From positions 124,001 through 188,000 of the forward strand of contig NZ_AP027923.1 of the NCBI RefSeq assembly GCF_030296835.1: 64,000 nt of DNA, in the 5' to 3' direction. The stretch is from Pseudoalteromonas sp. MM1. Its GTDB lineage: Bacteria; Pseudomonadota; Gammaproteobacteria; Enterobacterales; Alteromonadaceae. A program made the position numbers and the translations under genes. How positions within the stretch are numbered: position 1 is the stretch's first letter; every line of letters starts with the position of its first letter. Positions 1-8,165 of this stretch are shown piece by piece. Under the pieces are notes generated by a model, which saw only the letters and a program-made list of their open reading frames with translations, was not told the DNA's origin and ran no database searches.

Positions 1-1
1 C

Positions 2-301
2 ATGCTAGGCAAAAAGGTTTGGGATGTCTCGTCCAATATTGAAGTGCACATAAAATCAAATGATCCAAATAAAGCAAAACTTCTTTTACCAAAAGGGGTT
101 TTGTTTGAACTAGCAAATAAAATTACTAAAGACTACGTTGGAAATTCAATTCAGTTCCGCTTAGTTATTGAAACTGATTTTCAGCATTTAGGCGCCGCTC
201 AGCTGGCTAAGAATGATTGCCAATTAGGCGCAAATTCTTTTTTAGCGGTGCAGAATAAAAAATCAAAATCTAACCCTACTAAGTTATCGTTTAAGGGATA
301 A
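2..301 (+). CDS. tssG: T6SS baseplate protein TssG, C-terminal fragment
   Basis: This is the 3' end of a gene that begins before the window; the first in-frame ATG at position 2 is probably internal. The 99 residues show the end of the TssG family: an LGKKVWD opening, an LLPKG segment, an alternating-strand region and a closing CQLGANSFL motif. TssG is a wedge component of the T6SS baseplate in the cytoplasm at the inner membrane. It lies 22 bp upstream of clpV in the same direction, a common T6SS order. The family call rests on this C-terminal pattern and on the neighbour. Confidence 0.72.
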   Translation: MLGKKVWDVSSNIEVHIKSNDPNKAKLLLPKGVLFELANKITKDYVGNSIQFRLVIETDFQHLGAAQLAKNDCQLGANSFLAVQNKKSKSNPTKLSFKG

Positions 302-323
302 TTAAAATTAAAAGGAACACTGT

Positions 324-2927
324 ATGTCTTCGATGACACTCAATAAATTAGTTGAAAAACTAAGCCCTGATTGCAGAAAAAGCCTAGAGGCCGCGGTTGC
401 AATTTGTAATAGCAGAAGCCACTTTACAGTGGAGCTTGAACATTGGTTACTTGCCATGATTGAGCAGCAGCTCGATGATGTTAGACTTATTTTTGGCTCT
501 TTTGACATTGATATTGAAAAAGTAAAACAAGACTTAAATCAATCTTTAGAAGCGTTTAAAACCGGTAGTGAGTCATCACCTAGTTTGTCTGTACATGTTA
601 CGAGTTTATTAAAGCAATCTTGGTTAAGTACCAGTATAGAGTTTACTGATAATCAAATTCGTAGTGCCTACGTTATTTATACGCTTGTAAAAGACGATAC
701 TTTATCGAGCTTAGTAACGCGCTGTAGTAAGTTATTTAATAAAATAGAGCCTGGGCAGTTACTCCATGCATGGCCAGAAATAGTCGCCCAATCGCAAGAA
801 CGTAATCATTCAGTACAAAGTACGGCGAGTCAATCGGCTACTAACTCTAAAACCCCGAGCCTTGATCAGTTTACTGTTGATTTAACGGCACAAGCAAAAG
901 CCGGAAAAATAGACCCCATTTTAGGTCGCGACTTCGAAATTCGTCAAATGGTAGATATTTTAACTAGACGCCGTCAAAACAATCCAATATTAACTGGTGA
1001 AGCGGGTGTAGGTAAAACTGCTGTAGTTGAAGGTTTGGCACTAAGAATTGCACAAAAAGATGTGCCAGCCGTACTGCAGAACGTAAAAATTCACAGTTTA
1101 GACTTAGCACTACTTCAAGCTGGCGCAGGCATGAAAGGTGAGTTTGAAAATCGTCTTAAATCATTAATCAACGAAGTAAAAAATGCAGTTAACCCTGTTA
1201 TTTTATTTATTGATGAAGCTCATACTATGATTGGTAGTGGTGGAGCAGCAGGTCAAAACGATGCTGCTAATCTATTAAAACCAGCACTTGCTCGTGGTGA
1301 GCTTAGAACCATTGCCGCTACAACGTGGGCTGAATATAAAAAGTTTTTTGAAAAAGATGCTGCGTTAACGCGTCGTTTCCAAGTGGTAAAAGTTGAAGAG
1401 CCAACGCCAGAAAAAGCAGTGGCAATGTTGCGCGGTTTAGTGCCAGTGATGGAAAAACACCATAAAGTGTTTATATCTGAGCAGGCTCTTGAAAGTGCCG
1501 TGCATTTATCTCATCGTTATATTACGGCAAGGCAACTACCCGACAAAGCAGTGGCATTATTAGATACTGCTTGCGCACGGGTGGCAATGAGCCAAGCATC
1601 TACACCAAACACTATAGAGCAACTTGTAAATCGATTAAGCGAAATAGAGACACAAGTGCAAATGTTACACCGTGAACAAAAAACAGGTTTAGATCATTCA
1701 GTGCAACTAGATACACTTAAAACTGAACTTGTAACCATTGAAGAGCAATTAGCACCATTAACTGAGCAGTTTAAAGTAGAAAAAGAAATTGTAGCTGAGC
1801 TTAATCAGGCACTCGAAGCTATTAATTCAGATCAAGATAACTCATCAGATGAAATTTTAGCCAACCTAAAGCAGAGCAAAGAAAAGTTAACTGCTTTTGA
1901 ACATAATATGGTTCATTGGCAAGTGGATGAAGAGCTTATTGCACAGGTTATATCAGATTGGACTGGCATACCTGTTGGTAAAATGCACGAAGATGAAATA
2001 CATGGCATTTTAAACCTCGCGCAAGAAATGAAAAAACGTGTTGTAGGGCAAGATCATGCTTTAGATTTAATCGCTAAAGTCGTGCAAACATCTCGCGCAC
2101 AATTAGCAGATGAAAGCCGACCTAACGGTATTTTTATGTTGGCTGGTCCAAGTGGTGTAGGTAAAACCGAGACTGCACTTTCGCTTGCACACGAAGTGTA
2201 TGGCAGTGAAGAAAATGTCACCATTATTAATATGTCTGAGTTCAAAGAAGAGCACAAAGTATCACTACTGCTTGGTTCACCTCCAGGGTATGTAGGGTAT
2301 GGCGAAGGTGGCATATTAACCGAAGCCGTGAGAAGAAAACCGTACAGTGTAGTATTGCTCGATGAAATGGAAAAAGCACACCCTGGTGTACAGGATATTT
2401 TCTATCAAGTATTTGATAAAGGTACAATTAAAGACGGTGAAGGCCGCGATATCGACTTCAAAAATACAATCATAATTATGACCTCTAATGTGGGTACTGA
2501 TACGACCATGAGTTTATTTGAAGACGAAGAAAGTAAGCCGAGTATTAAAGGTTTATTAAAAGCATTACAAGATGATTTACTAGCATCATTTAAGCCAGCT
2601 TTTTTAGGGCGAATTAATGTAATACCTTATATTCCATTAAGTGACGATATTCTTACAGAAATTGCATCACTACAAATTGCTAAAATAATTAAACGCGTTA
2701 AAAAGCATTACAATGCTGAGCTTAAATATGAAAATGATGTGATAGAATATATTATTGATAACTGCCAAAATGCTGGGTCCGGTGCTAGGAACATTCACAC
2801 CATTTTGCAAAATAAACTATTACCTTTACTGTCGGAAGTTTTACTTTCTAACATGATAGATGATAAAGAAATAGATAGTATATTTTTGTCAGTTATAGAT
2901 AATGAATTTAATATTGAGTTAAATTAA
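324..2927 (+). CDS. clpV: T6SS AAA+ ATPase ClpV (TssH)
   Basis: 867 residues with the two-AAA layout of ClpB/ClpV: an N-domain (about 1-150), a first AAA module with Walker A GEAGVGKT at 225-232 and Walker B LFIDEAH near 292-298, a coiled-coil middle domain (about 440-560), and a second AAA module with Walker A GPSGVGKT at 608-615. ClpV recycles the contracted VipA/VipB (TssBC) sheath. T6SS rather than general ClpB is inferred from TssG upstream and Hcp/VgrG downstream. An AAAGGA ribosome site precedes the ATG. The intergenic gap after it suggests that hcp has its own promoter. Confidence 0.95.
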   Translation: MSSMTLNKLVEKLSPDCRKSLEAAVAICNSRSHFTVELEHWLLAMIEQQLDDVRLIFGSFDIDIEKVKQDLNQSLEAFKTGSESSPSLSVHVTSLLKQSWLSTSIEFTDNQIRSAYVIYTLVKDDTLSSLVTRCSKLFNKIEPGQLLHAWPEIVAQSQERNHSVQSTASQSATNSKTPSLDQFTVDLTAQAKAGKIDPILGRDFEIRQMVDILTRRRQNNPILTGEAGVGKTAVVEGLALRIAQKDVPAVLQNVKIHSLDLALLQAGAGMKGEFENRLKSLINEVKNAVNPVILFIDEAHTMIGSGGAAGQNDAANLLKPALARGELRTIAATTWAEYKKFFEKDAALTRRFQVVKVEEPTPEKAVAMLRGLVPVMEKHHKVFISEQALESAVHLSHRYITARQLPDKAVALLDTACARVAMSQASTPNTIEQLVNRLSEIETQVQMLHREQKTGLDHSVQLDTLKTELVTIEEQLAPLTEQFKVEKEIVAELNQALEAINSDQDNSSDEILANLKQSKEKLTAFEHNMVHWQVDEELIAQVISDWTGIPVGKMHEDEIHGILNLAQEMKKRVVGQDHALDLIAKVVQTSRAQLADESRPNGIFMLAGPSGVGKTETALSLAHEVYGSEENVTIINMSEFKEEHKVSLLLGSPPGYVGYGEGGILTEAVRRKPYSVVLLDEMEKAHPGVQDIFYQVFDKGTIKDGEGRDIDFKNTIIIMTSNVGTDTTMSLFEDEESKPSIKGLLKALQDDLLASFKPAFLGRINVIPYIPLSDDILTEIASLQIAKIIKRVKKHYNAELKYENDVIEYIIDNCQNAGSGARNIHTILQNKLLPLLSEVLLSNMIDDKEIDSIFLSVIDNEFNIELN

Positions 2928-2956
2928 AGTTTATTTAAATTAACTTAGTATTAAGG

Positions 2957-2985
2957 TTGTTTCTTTATTTTTAGGGTATTATAAT
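2957..2985 (+). promoter_or_regulatory. candidate sigma-70 promoter for hcp
   Basis: TTGTTT (2957-2962), a 17 bp spacer and a perfect TATAAT (2980-2985) in the 238 bp gap between clpV and hcp. If used, it gives an hcp transcript with a leader of about 170 nt. This is a pattern match only; other AT-rich matches are possible. Confidence 0.4.
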
Positions 2986-3165
2986 TTTGGTGCCTTAAAT
3001 CACTACATGGAATTTTTGAGACATTGTCTTCATCTAAGGAAAGGAATCTGAAGGCCTTTTCATTGCTGTATTAAAGATAATGATTTCAAAGGAATTTTTG
3101 GGAAACCAAAGTAAATAATCCAGTCTAAATGGATAACATTGTTTAATTAAAAGGAGCATTATCAA

Positions 3166-3645
3166 ATGCAAGCAAATACATATTTAAAATACGGTTCAAT
3201 CAAAGGCGAAACTACAGCTGAATCTTTCAAAGATTTAATCACAGTATTATCTTTAGATTGGAACGTAAGCCGTGAAATTAGCGCAGCAACTGGTACAGCA
3301 ATGGACCGTGAGTCTAGCTCTACTCGTCTTGGCGACGTAACTATCACTAAACTTCAAGATAAAGCATCTCCGGATCTTTTCAAAGAAGCAACTATTGGTA
3401 AAGGCTTACCAGCTATTTTCCATATCACTAAACAAGGTGATAAAGTTGAAGAAATCATGAAAATTGAACTTACAGATGCAATGATTTCTAGCTACTCTGT
3501 ATCAGTGCAAAACGATCGTCCTATTGAAACAATCACTATCAGCTACACAGAAATGATGATGACTGTTACTCCAACAGACGACAAAAATAACATTACTGCT
3601 CCACTTGTATACGGTTACAGCGGTGTTAAAGGTCAACAAATGTAA
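3166..3645 (+). CDS. hcp: T6SS tube protein Hcp (TssD)
   Basis: A 159-residue Hcp-family protein with no signal peptide and the usual family length. It has the typical beta-barrel pattern: an N-terminal YLKYGSIKGE strand, the loop around RESSSTRLGDVTITK, the KLQDKASPDLF segment and the ISSYSVSVQND / ETITISYTE strands. Hcp hexamers stack into the inner tube that is expelled with VgrG and effectors. A strong AAGGAG ribosome site precedes the ATG. A candidate promoter lies upstream and a strong terminator directly downstream, so hcp can be transcribed as a single, highly expressed unit. Confidence 0.95.
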   Translation: MQANTYLKYGSIKGETTAESFKDLITVLSLDWNVSREISAATGTAMDRESSSTRLGDVTITKLQDKASPDLFKEATIGKGLPAIFHITKQGDKVEEIMKIELTDAMISSYSVSVQNDRPIETITISYTEMMMTVTPTDDKNNITAPLVYGYSGVKGQQM

Positions 3646-3664
3646 TTTTTGTTACCTTATAATG

Positions 3665-3693
3665 GCTCTGGGCTTTTGCTCAGAGCTTTTTTT
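3665..3693 (+). terminator. rho-independent terminator between hcp and vgrG
   Basis: GCTCTG (3665-3670) pairs with CAGAGC (3681-3686), with an inner GC/GC pair around a TTTT loop, followed by seven T. It lies 20 bp after the hcp stop and 26 bp before vgrG. It may act as a leaky attenuator that sets the Hcp:VgrG ratio. Confidence 0.85.
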
Positions 3694-3719
3694 GATCTTT
3701 AGGATGGGAAAGGCAAGGA

Positions 3720-5597
3720 ATGCAACAAGCAACACAAGATAATAACGTAATTCAAATTAGCACCCCTGCTGGTAAAGATGCCCTCTATTTAACTCGTTTT
3801 GTTGCCCAAGAGGCAATGTCAGATTTATTCGTTATGTCTGCCAATATGTACACGATTGGTAAACAAATAGCACACGAAGATTTAGTAGGTAAGCCTGTAT
3901 CTATTAAAGTAAAAAATGCACAAGGCGGTGGTGAGCGTTACTATCACGGAATAGTAAGTCACTTAGTTTCAAATGGTAGCCGCACAGCTGATGTAGAAGA
4001 ACAAAAAAACTATATAGATTACCAAGCAACGATAGTTCCGTTTGCAGCATCAATGCGCAATCGTAAAAACAGCCGAATATTCCAAAAGAAAACAATTAAA
4101 GAAATAATTGCTGACCTATTTGGCCAACACAATGTTGCCTTTAGCGATAAAACCAGCAAAACATACCCTAAGTATGAGTACTGTGTTCAGTATCAAGAGT
4201 CAGACTTTGACTTTATCCAACGACTTTTTCAACAAGAAGGTATTTTTTACTTTTTTGAACATACGAATAGCAGCCATACACTCGTACTTGCAGATGATAT
4301 AACTGCTTATGAAGTGTGTGACGAAGCTAAAGTTGTTTACTCAACTGGCCATTTAAGCGAATCACACGTATCACGTTGGCAGGGTGGTTTAAGTATTGCG
4401 CCTGGCAGCTTTAAACGTGTTGGTTACGATTTTAAACAGCCATCACGCTACCCAGATGGTGAGCAAGCAAACCCAGAGCTCCCGACGCAATCGGTATCAG
4501 AAATTTTTGAATATACGGGCGAGCAAGAATGCCACCCGCGCGCAGCTAACTTAGCATCAGTGCAGCTTGAGTCATTACAGCGAGACATGAAGCTTTCTAG
4601 TGGTCGCAGTGATTGCCGTTCATTCACTGTGGGTAGACTCTTTAGCTTTAAAAAGCACGAAGACCCACGCCTTGAGGGTAAAACATTTGTCATAACCTCT
4701 ATGATGACCTCAATTACAGTGCCAAACCAATCTGGCTCGCAACAGTCATCGGTAGAGGAGGTGTATTCAAATCACTTTGAATGTGTCCCAAAAGAAATCC
4801 CTTACAGAGCACAAATAAATAAGAAAAAACCGGTAATAAATGGGGTTCAAACTGCAATTGTAACTGGCGATAGCGCCGATGAAATAATGATTGATCAATA
4901 TGGTCGCGTAAAAGTGCAGTTTGATTGGGACCGAGAAGGCAAAAAGGATTCAAAAAGCTCATGCTGGATCCGTGTAGCGCAAAACTGGGCGGGTAAAAAG
5001 TGGGGGGCGTTTTTCTTCCCGCGGGTTGGCCAAGAAGTCCTAGTAGACTTTATAAATGGCGACCCAGATCAACCCATTATTAGTGGCGCTGTTTACAACG
5101 CAGATTTAATGCCTCCGTACGCATTACCTGGCGAAAAAACACAAAGTGGTATTAAAACACGCTCTACAAAAGAAGGCGGAGCTGATAACTTTAATGAGCT
5201 AAGGTTTGAAGATAAAAAAGGCAGCGAGCTTGTTTATATTCAAGCAGAAAAAGACAAACAGCTTTACGTAAAAAATGACCAAAACGACAAAACAGATCAC
5301 GACCATAATATTGAAATTGGCAACGATCGAAAAGTTGATATTGGCAATAATGAAACCCTTAAAGTGGCAAAAAACCGCAGTGATGATATAGGTGAAAACG
5401 ACACATTAAAAGTGGGTAAAACACTTAATATTGAAGCGGGAGACGAAATAGTAATTAAAACAGGCTCTGCACAAATTAAAATGAGCAGTAGCGGTAATAT
5501 AACTATAGAGGGCACTAATATAGATATTAAAGGCAGTAATGTTAAAGTGGATGGTAGTGCCATTACTTTATCTGCCGGTATGATTAAATTAAATTAG
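3720..5597 (+). CDS. vgrG: T6SS spike protein VgrG (TssI)
   Basis: 625 residues, the length of a VgrG without a C-terminal effector extension. The N-terminal part (about 1-350) matches the gp27-like module, including the YCVQYQESDFDFIQRLFQQEGIFYFFEH motif region (split here as YCVQYQESDF then IQRLFQQEGI). An OB-fold gp5-like domain follows at about 390-460 (YGRVKVQFDWD, WAGKKWG, PRVGQEVLV, GDPDQPIISGAVYN). The rest is a repetitive beta-helix needle (NIEIGNDRKVDIG, NITIEGTNIDIKG). VgrG trimers cap the Hcp tube and carry PAAR and Rhs cargo, which are encoded just downstream. Confidence 0.95.
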   Translation: MQQATQDNNVIQISTPAGKDALYLTRFVAQEAMSDLFVMSANMYTIGKQIAHEDLVGKPVSIKVKNAQGGGERYYHGIVSHLVSNGSRTADVEEQKNYIDYQATIVPFAASMRNRKNSRIFQKKTIKEIIADLFGQHNVAFSDKTSKTYPKYEYCVQYQESDFDFIQRLFQQEGIFYFFEHTNSSHTLVLADDITAYEVCDEAKVVYSTGHLSESHVSRWQGGLSIAPGSFKRVGYDFKQPSRYPDGEQANPELPTQSVSEIFEYTGEQECHPRAANLASVQLESLQRDMKLSSGRSDCRSFTVGRLFSFKKHEDPRLEGKTFVITSMMTSITVPNQSGSQQSSVEEVYSNHFECVPKEIPYRAQINKKKPVINGVQTAIVTGDSADEIMIDQYGRVKVQFDWDREGKKDSKSSCWIRVAQNWAGKKWGAFFFPRVGQEVLVDFINGDPDQPIISGAVYNADLMPPYALPGEKTQSGIKTRSTKEGGADNFNELRFEDKKGSELVYIQAEKDKQLYVKNDQNDKTDHDHNIEIGNDRKVDIGNNETLKVAKNRSDDIGENDTLKVGKTLNIEAGDEIVIKTGSAQIKMSSSGNITIEGTNIDIKGSNVKVDGSAITLSAGMIKLN

Positions 5598-5604
5598 TGC
5601 AATT

Positions 5605-5961
5605 ATGGAAATAATAAATAGTTTTTACTCAGGGTATAGAAACGGCATTAATAATAACGGTTATGTTGTATATTGCCGTTATGGATTGCCTCATTTAATT
5701 TGTTTGCCTTTAAATAGACCTGATGATCCGTTGCTAAATCCTGCATTAACGCATTTAAAAGCAATGAATGGTTATTACGCTAATCAGTTTTTGAGTAATT
5801 TACATAGTGCATTAAATAGTGAAGATGTTATAGCTGCTTTGTATCAATATGCTCTACAAAGCCCTGTATCTATTTCTGATTACAACAAAGCGGAATTAAT
5901 TGATACGTTATCGGGTTTAGTTGCTCAAAGTAAATTATTAATTATTCCTTTATTTGATTAG
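5605..5961 (+). CDS. unknown small protein between vgrG and PAAR
   Basis: 118 residues with no signal peptide or membrane segment. The product is mostly short helices with a tyrosine-rich N-terminus (SGYRNGINNNGYVVYCRYG). I do not recognise the family. It starts 7 bp after the vgrG stop and ends 37 bp before the PAAR gene, so it is almost certainly co-transcribed with the spike genes. A role as chaperone or adaptor for spike assembly is inferred from position only. Confidence 0.7.
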   Translation: MEIINSFYSGYRNGINNNGYVVYCRYGLPHLICLPLNRPDDPLLNPALTHLKAMNGYYANQFLSNLHSALNSEDVIAALYQYALQSPVSISDYNKAELIDTLSGLVAQSKLLIIPLFD

Positions 5962-5998
5962 TTTTATTGTTAAAAAGTAAATAAGACAAGGAGTCTTT

Positions 5999-6289
5999 AT
6001 GGGTAAGCCCGCAGCTACAATTGGTCATATGCATGTATGCCCTAAAACAACAGGTACAGTCCCACATGTTGGCGGCCCTGTTGTGGTTGGCTCTGCTAAT
6101 GTATTAATAGGTGGAATGCCTGCGGCACGTAAAGGCGATATGTTAGTATGTGTTGGCCCACCCGACAGCATAAAGTCAGGCTCTGGTAGCGTAAAAATTA
6201 ACGGTAAACCCGCAGCTCGAATGGGTGATGATAGCTCCCACGGCGGAAAAATTGTTGTTGGCAACCCTACTGTATTAATAGGTGGCTAA
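5999..6289 (+). CDS. PAAR-domain spike tip protein
   Basis: 96 residues made up entirely of a PAAR domain. It has two PAAR-type repeats (MPAARKGD at about 41-48 and KPAARMGD at about 73-80), the glycine/valine-rich strands between them, and the His/Cys set (H10, H12, C14, C52, H81) that can bind the tip zinc. PAAR proteins sharpen the VgrG trimer and link effectors to it. AAGGAG precedes the ATG. The downstream Rhs protein lacks its own PAAR domain, so this separate protein probably connects it to the spike. Confidence 0.95.
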   Translation: MGKPAATIGHMHVCPKTTGTVPHVGGPVVVGSANVLIGGMPAARKGDMLVCVGPPDSIKSGSGSVKINGKPAARMGDDSSHGGKIVVGNPTVLIGG

Positions 6290-6291
6290 TT

Positions 6292-7317
6292 TTGCTGTCT
6301 ACCTACTTAAGTAATCATCAAGCACAATTACTCAGTATAAGTAAGGCGCAGTGCTGCCCGTTTACTTCGGTAGGTTATGTAAAAACACTTAAAAAAAAGT
6401 TGTTAGAAACAACTTGGCTAACCGCTAAAAAAAATAATACTCCTCAAAATTTTACCCAACCCGATTTAACACAACTTAATGCATTAGTAACTAGCGAGCA
6501 AAGCCTTGATGTAATTTCGCAAGCATGTATAGAAGTGATGGCTAATTTACCGCAAACAATTAACCTTGCTTTTATAAATGCTTTGCTAAACAGCCCGTCC
6601 TTGCATGGCTTAGCAAAGGTTGTTATTCATAAAGTTTTATTACAGCAACACAGCTTTAATTTAATTGCATTAATTGACTTAAACACTCTTTATTTTGCGT
6701 TAGCTAATAGCACTGAACAAGAAGTAACAACAGCCGAAACAGTCTCGTTTATCAGCGCGTTTAACCCTAATGCCAACATAAAAGTGCTAAAACATGTGTT
6801 TGATGAGCTATGTAAAAGTAAGCTTGTTAATTCACCGTTAATGTCGCTTTTTTTATTATCACTAAGTTGGGAACAGGTAAACGCTTTAAGTAACTACGCA
6901 AGCCACGTTTTAACAGTAGATGATACGTTGCATGTGCTATTACAAAGTGGCTATGTAAAGTTAGTGCCTTTAGCGTGTATGTCGTTAAACCAAGTAGAAA
7001 ACCCAACAGCTATTATTGCCTTAATAAGGCGTATGCTTGGCGATAAACTCGATTTACTCGTAAGCTATGACATTCAAGTAAGCGCGTTTAATGCAAATCA
7101 ACAAGCACTAGTTGCCTTTAAGCAGCAGTTACAGCAAAACTGGCCTAAATACGAGGAGGAGCTTTGCGTACAACGGTTAGTAGCCGGTAAAGCACTTAAT
7201 CATAAGTTAAACGCAATAGAAATGTCGGCAATGGACTGTTATAGCCAAGCAATATTCAATTTGTATACCTACTACAAATCGATGGCTAAAAATGTAAAAG
7301 CAGAGGCGCAAGCATGA
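6292..7317 (+). CDS. helical T6SS-associated protein of unknown function
   Basis: 341 residues starting at a TTG two bases after the PAAR stop; the close spacing and lack of another good start support it. The sequence is almost wholly alpha-helical with repeated leucine-rich pairs (INLAFINALLNSPSLHGL, SPLMSLFLLSLSWEQV), resembling HEAT-like solenoids. It has no signal peptide. It overlaps the next gene by 4 bp (ATGA). I cannot name the family. Its position between PAAR and Rhs suggests an adaptor or chaperone for loading Rhs. Confidence 0.75.
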   Translation: MLSTYLSNHQAQLLSISKAQCCPFTSVGYVKTLKKKLLETTWLTAKKNNTPQNFTQPDLTQLNALVTSEQSLDVISQACIEVMANLPQTINLAFINALLNSPSLHGLAKVVIHKVLLQQHSFNLIALIDLNTLYFALANSTEQEVTTAETVSFISAFNPNANIKVLKHVFDELCKSKLVNSPLMSLFLLSLSWEQVNALSNYASHVLTVDDTLHVLLQSGYVKLVPLACMSLNQVENPTAIIALIRRMLGDKLDLLVSYDIQVSAFNANQQALVAFKQQLQQNWPKYEEELCVQRLVAGKALNHKLNAIEMSAMDCYSQAIFNLYTYYKSMAKNVKAEAQA

Positions 7318-8165
7318 AGGCGTTTAACGTAAACGTAAGCTGTTTTTCTACGCCTTTGTCGCAAGACATAGATACACTGTTATATGCAGATACTCCAAAC
7401 TCACCTAACGGTATTAATTGGCAATCATGGAATGCCTGTATTTATGATTGCATAGTAAAAGCAAAAGAGCTTTTTGCAAAAGTAGAAGACTTAAACTTGC
7501 CACTTGTATGGCTATTGCCAGCACTGGCGTACCAAGATGAGCTAAAGCAGCTTTTAGCAAAAAGTTTTAAACAGTTGTTCCCTGAACATGTAGAGCACTT
7601 ATTATTTTATGGTGCTGTTGGCGCTAATACGTTAGTACAAATGGCGGGGCAAAAAAAATGGCGTAAGGCAAATGTTATAGCCATTGATGCAACCTATAAA
7701 GCCGATAAAAACAATGAGTGGGTATACTTAGGAGTAGGTGGTGCACTCGCGACTATTGAAACGATTAAAAGCGGCTGGATGCAAACAAGCCATGAGCTTG
7801 CCCCTTCAATAGATTTTATAAAGCACGACCAACTAGGCGGTATATTTTCAAATATTGCACAGGGTAATAAAGACTATATAGATCTTATATTTGCACCTGG
7901 CAACGGCATACATCAGCAAAGTGATGTATGGCTGACTAATTTACAATTGCTCAGTAATTTAATTAATGAGCATACACATTATGAATTACCTAATTACAAA
8001 TTAGGTAAAATGGGTGCACTTGAAGGACTTGTCAATTTATATCTATTGACCTCAAGCCCGGCTATTGTAAATCACTTTAAACACGCGTTAGTGATTTCTC
8101 AAGAACAATCAAAATACCAGGCCGCAGCATCATACTTATGGATAAGTGAGGAAGTACACAACTAA
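7314..8165 (+). CDS. ketosynthase/thiolase-like protein in Rhs operon (probably catalytically dead)
   Basis: 283 residues, translationally coupled on both sides (ATGA overlap upstream, TAATG with rhs downstream). The pattern resembles the thiolase/beta-ketoacyl synthase fold: a VIAIDATYK strand, a GVGGALATIETIKSG strand, DLIFAPGNGIHQQSD resembling the D-x-x-x-A-H-G-T region, and a YKLGKMGALEGLVNLYLL segment resembling the K-x-x-x-G-H-x-x-A-A-x-G motif. The canonical Cys-His-His triad is not evident. Thiolase-like proteins are known in some PAAR/Rhs effector loci, so an adaptor role in toxin delivery is inferred. Confidence 0.6.
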   Translation: MKAFNVNVSCFSTPLSQDIDTLLYADTPNSPNGINWQSWNACIYDCIVKAKELFAKVEDLNLPLVWLLPALAYQDELKQLLAKSFKQLFPEHVEHLLFYGAVGANTLVQMAGQKKWRKANVIAIDATYKADKNNEWVYLGVGGALATIETIKSGWMQTSHELAPSIDFIKHDQLGGIFSNIAQGNKDYIDLIFAPGNGIHQQSDVWLTNLQLLSNLINEHTHYELPNYKLGKMGALEGLVNLYLLTSSPAIVNHFKHALVISQEQSKYQAAASYLWISEEVHN

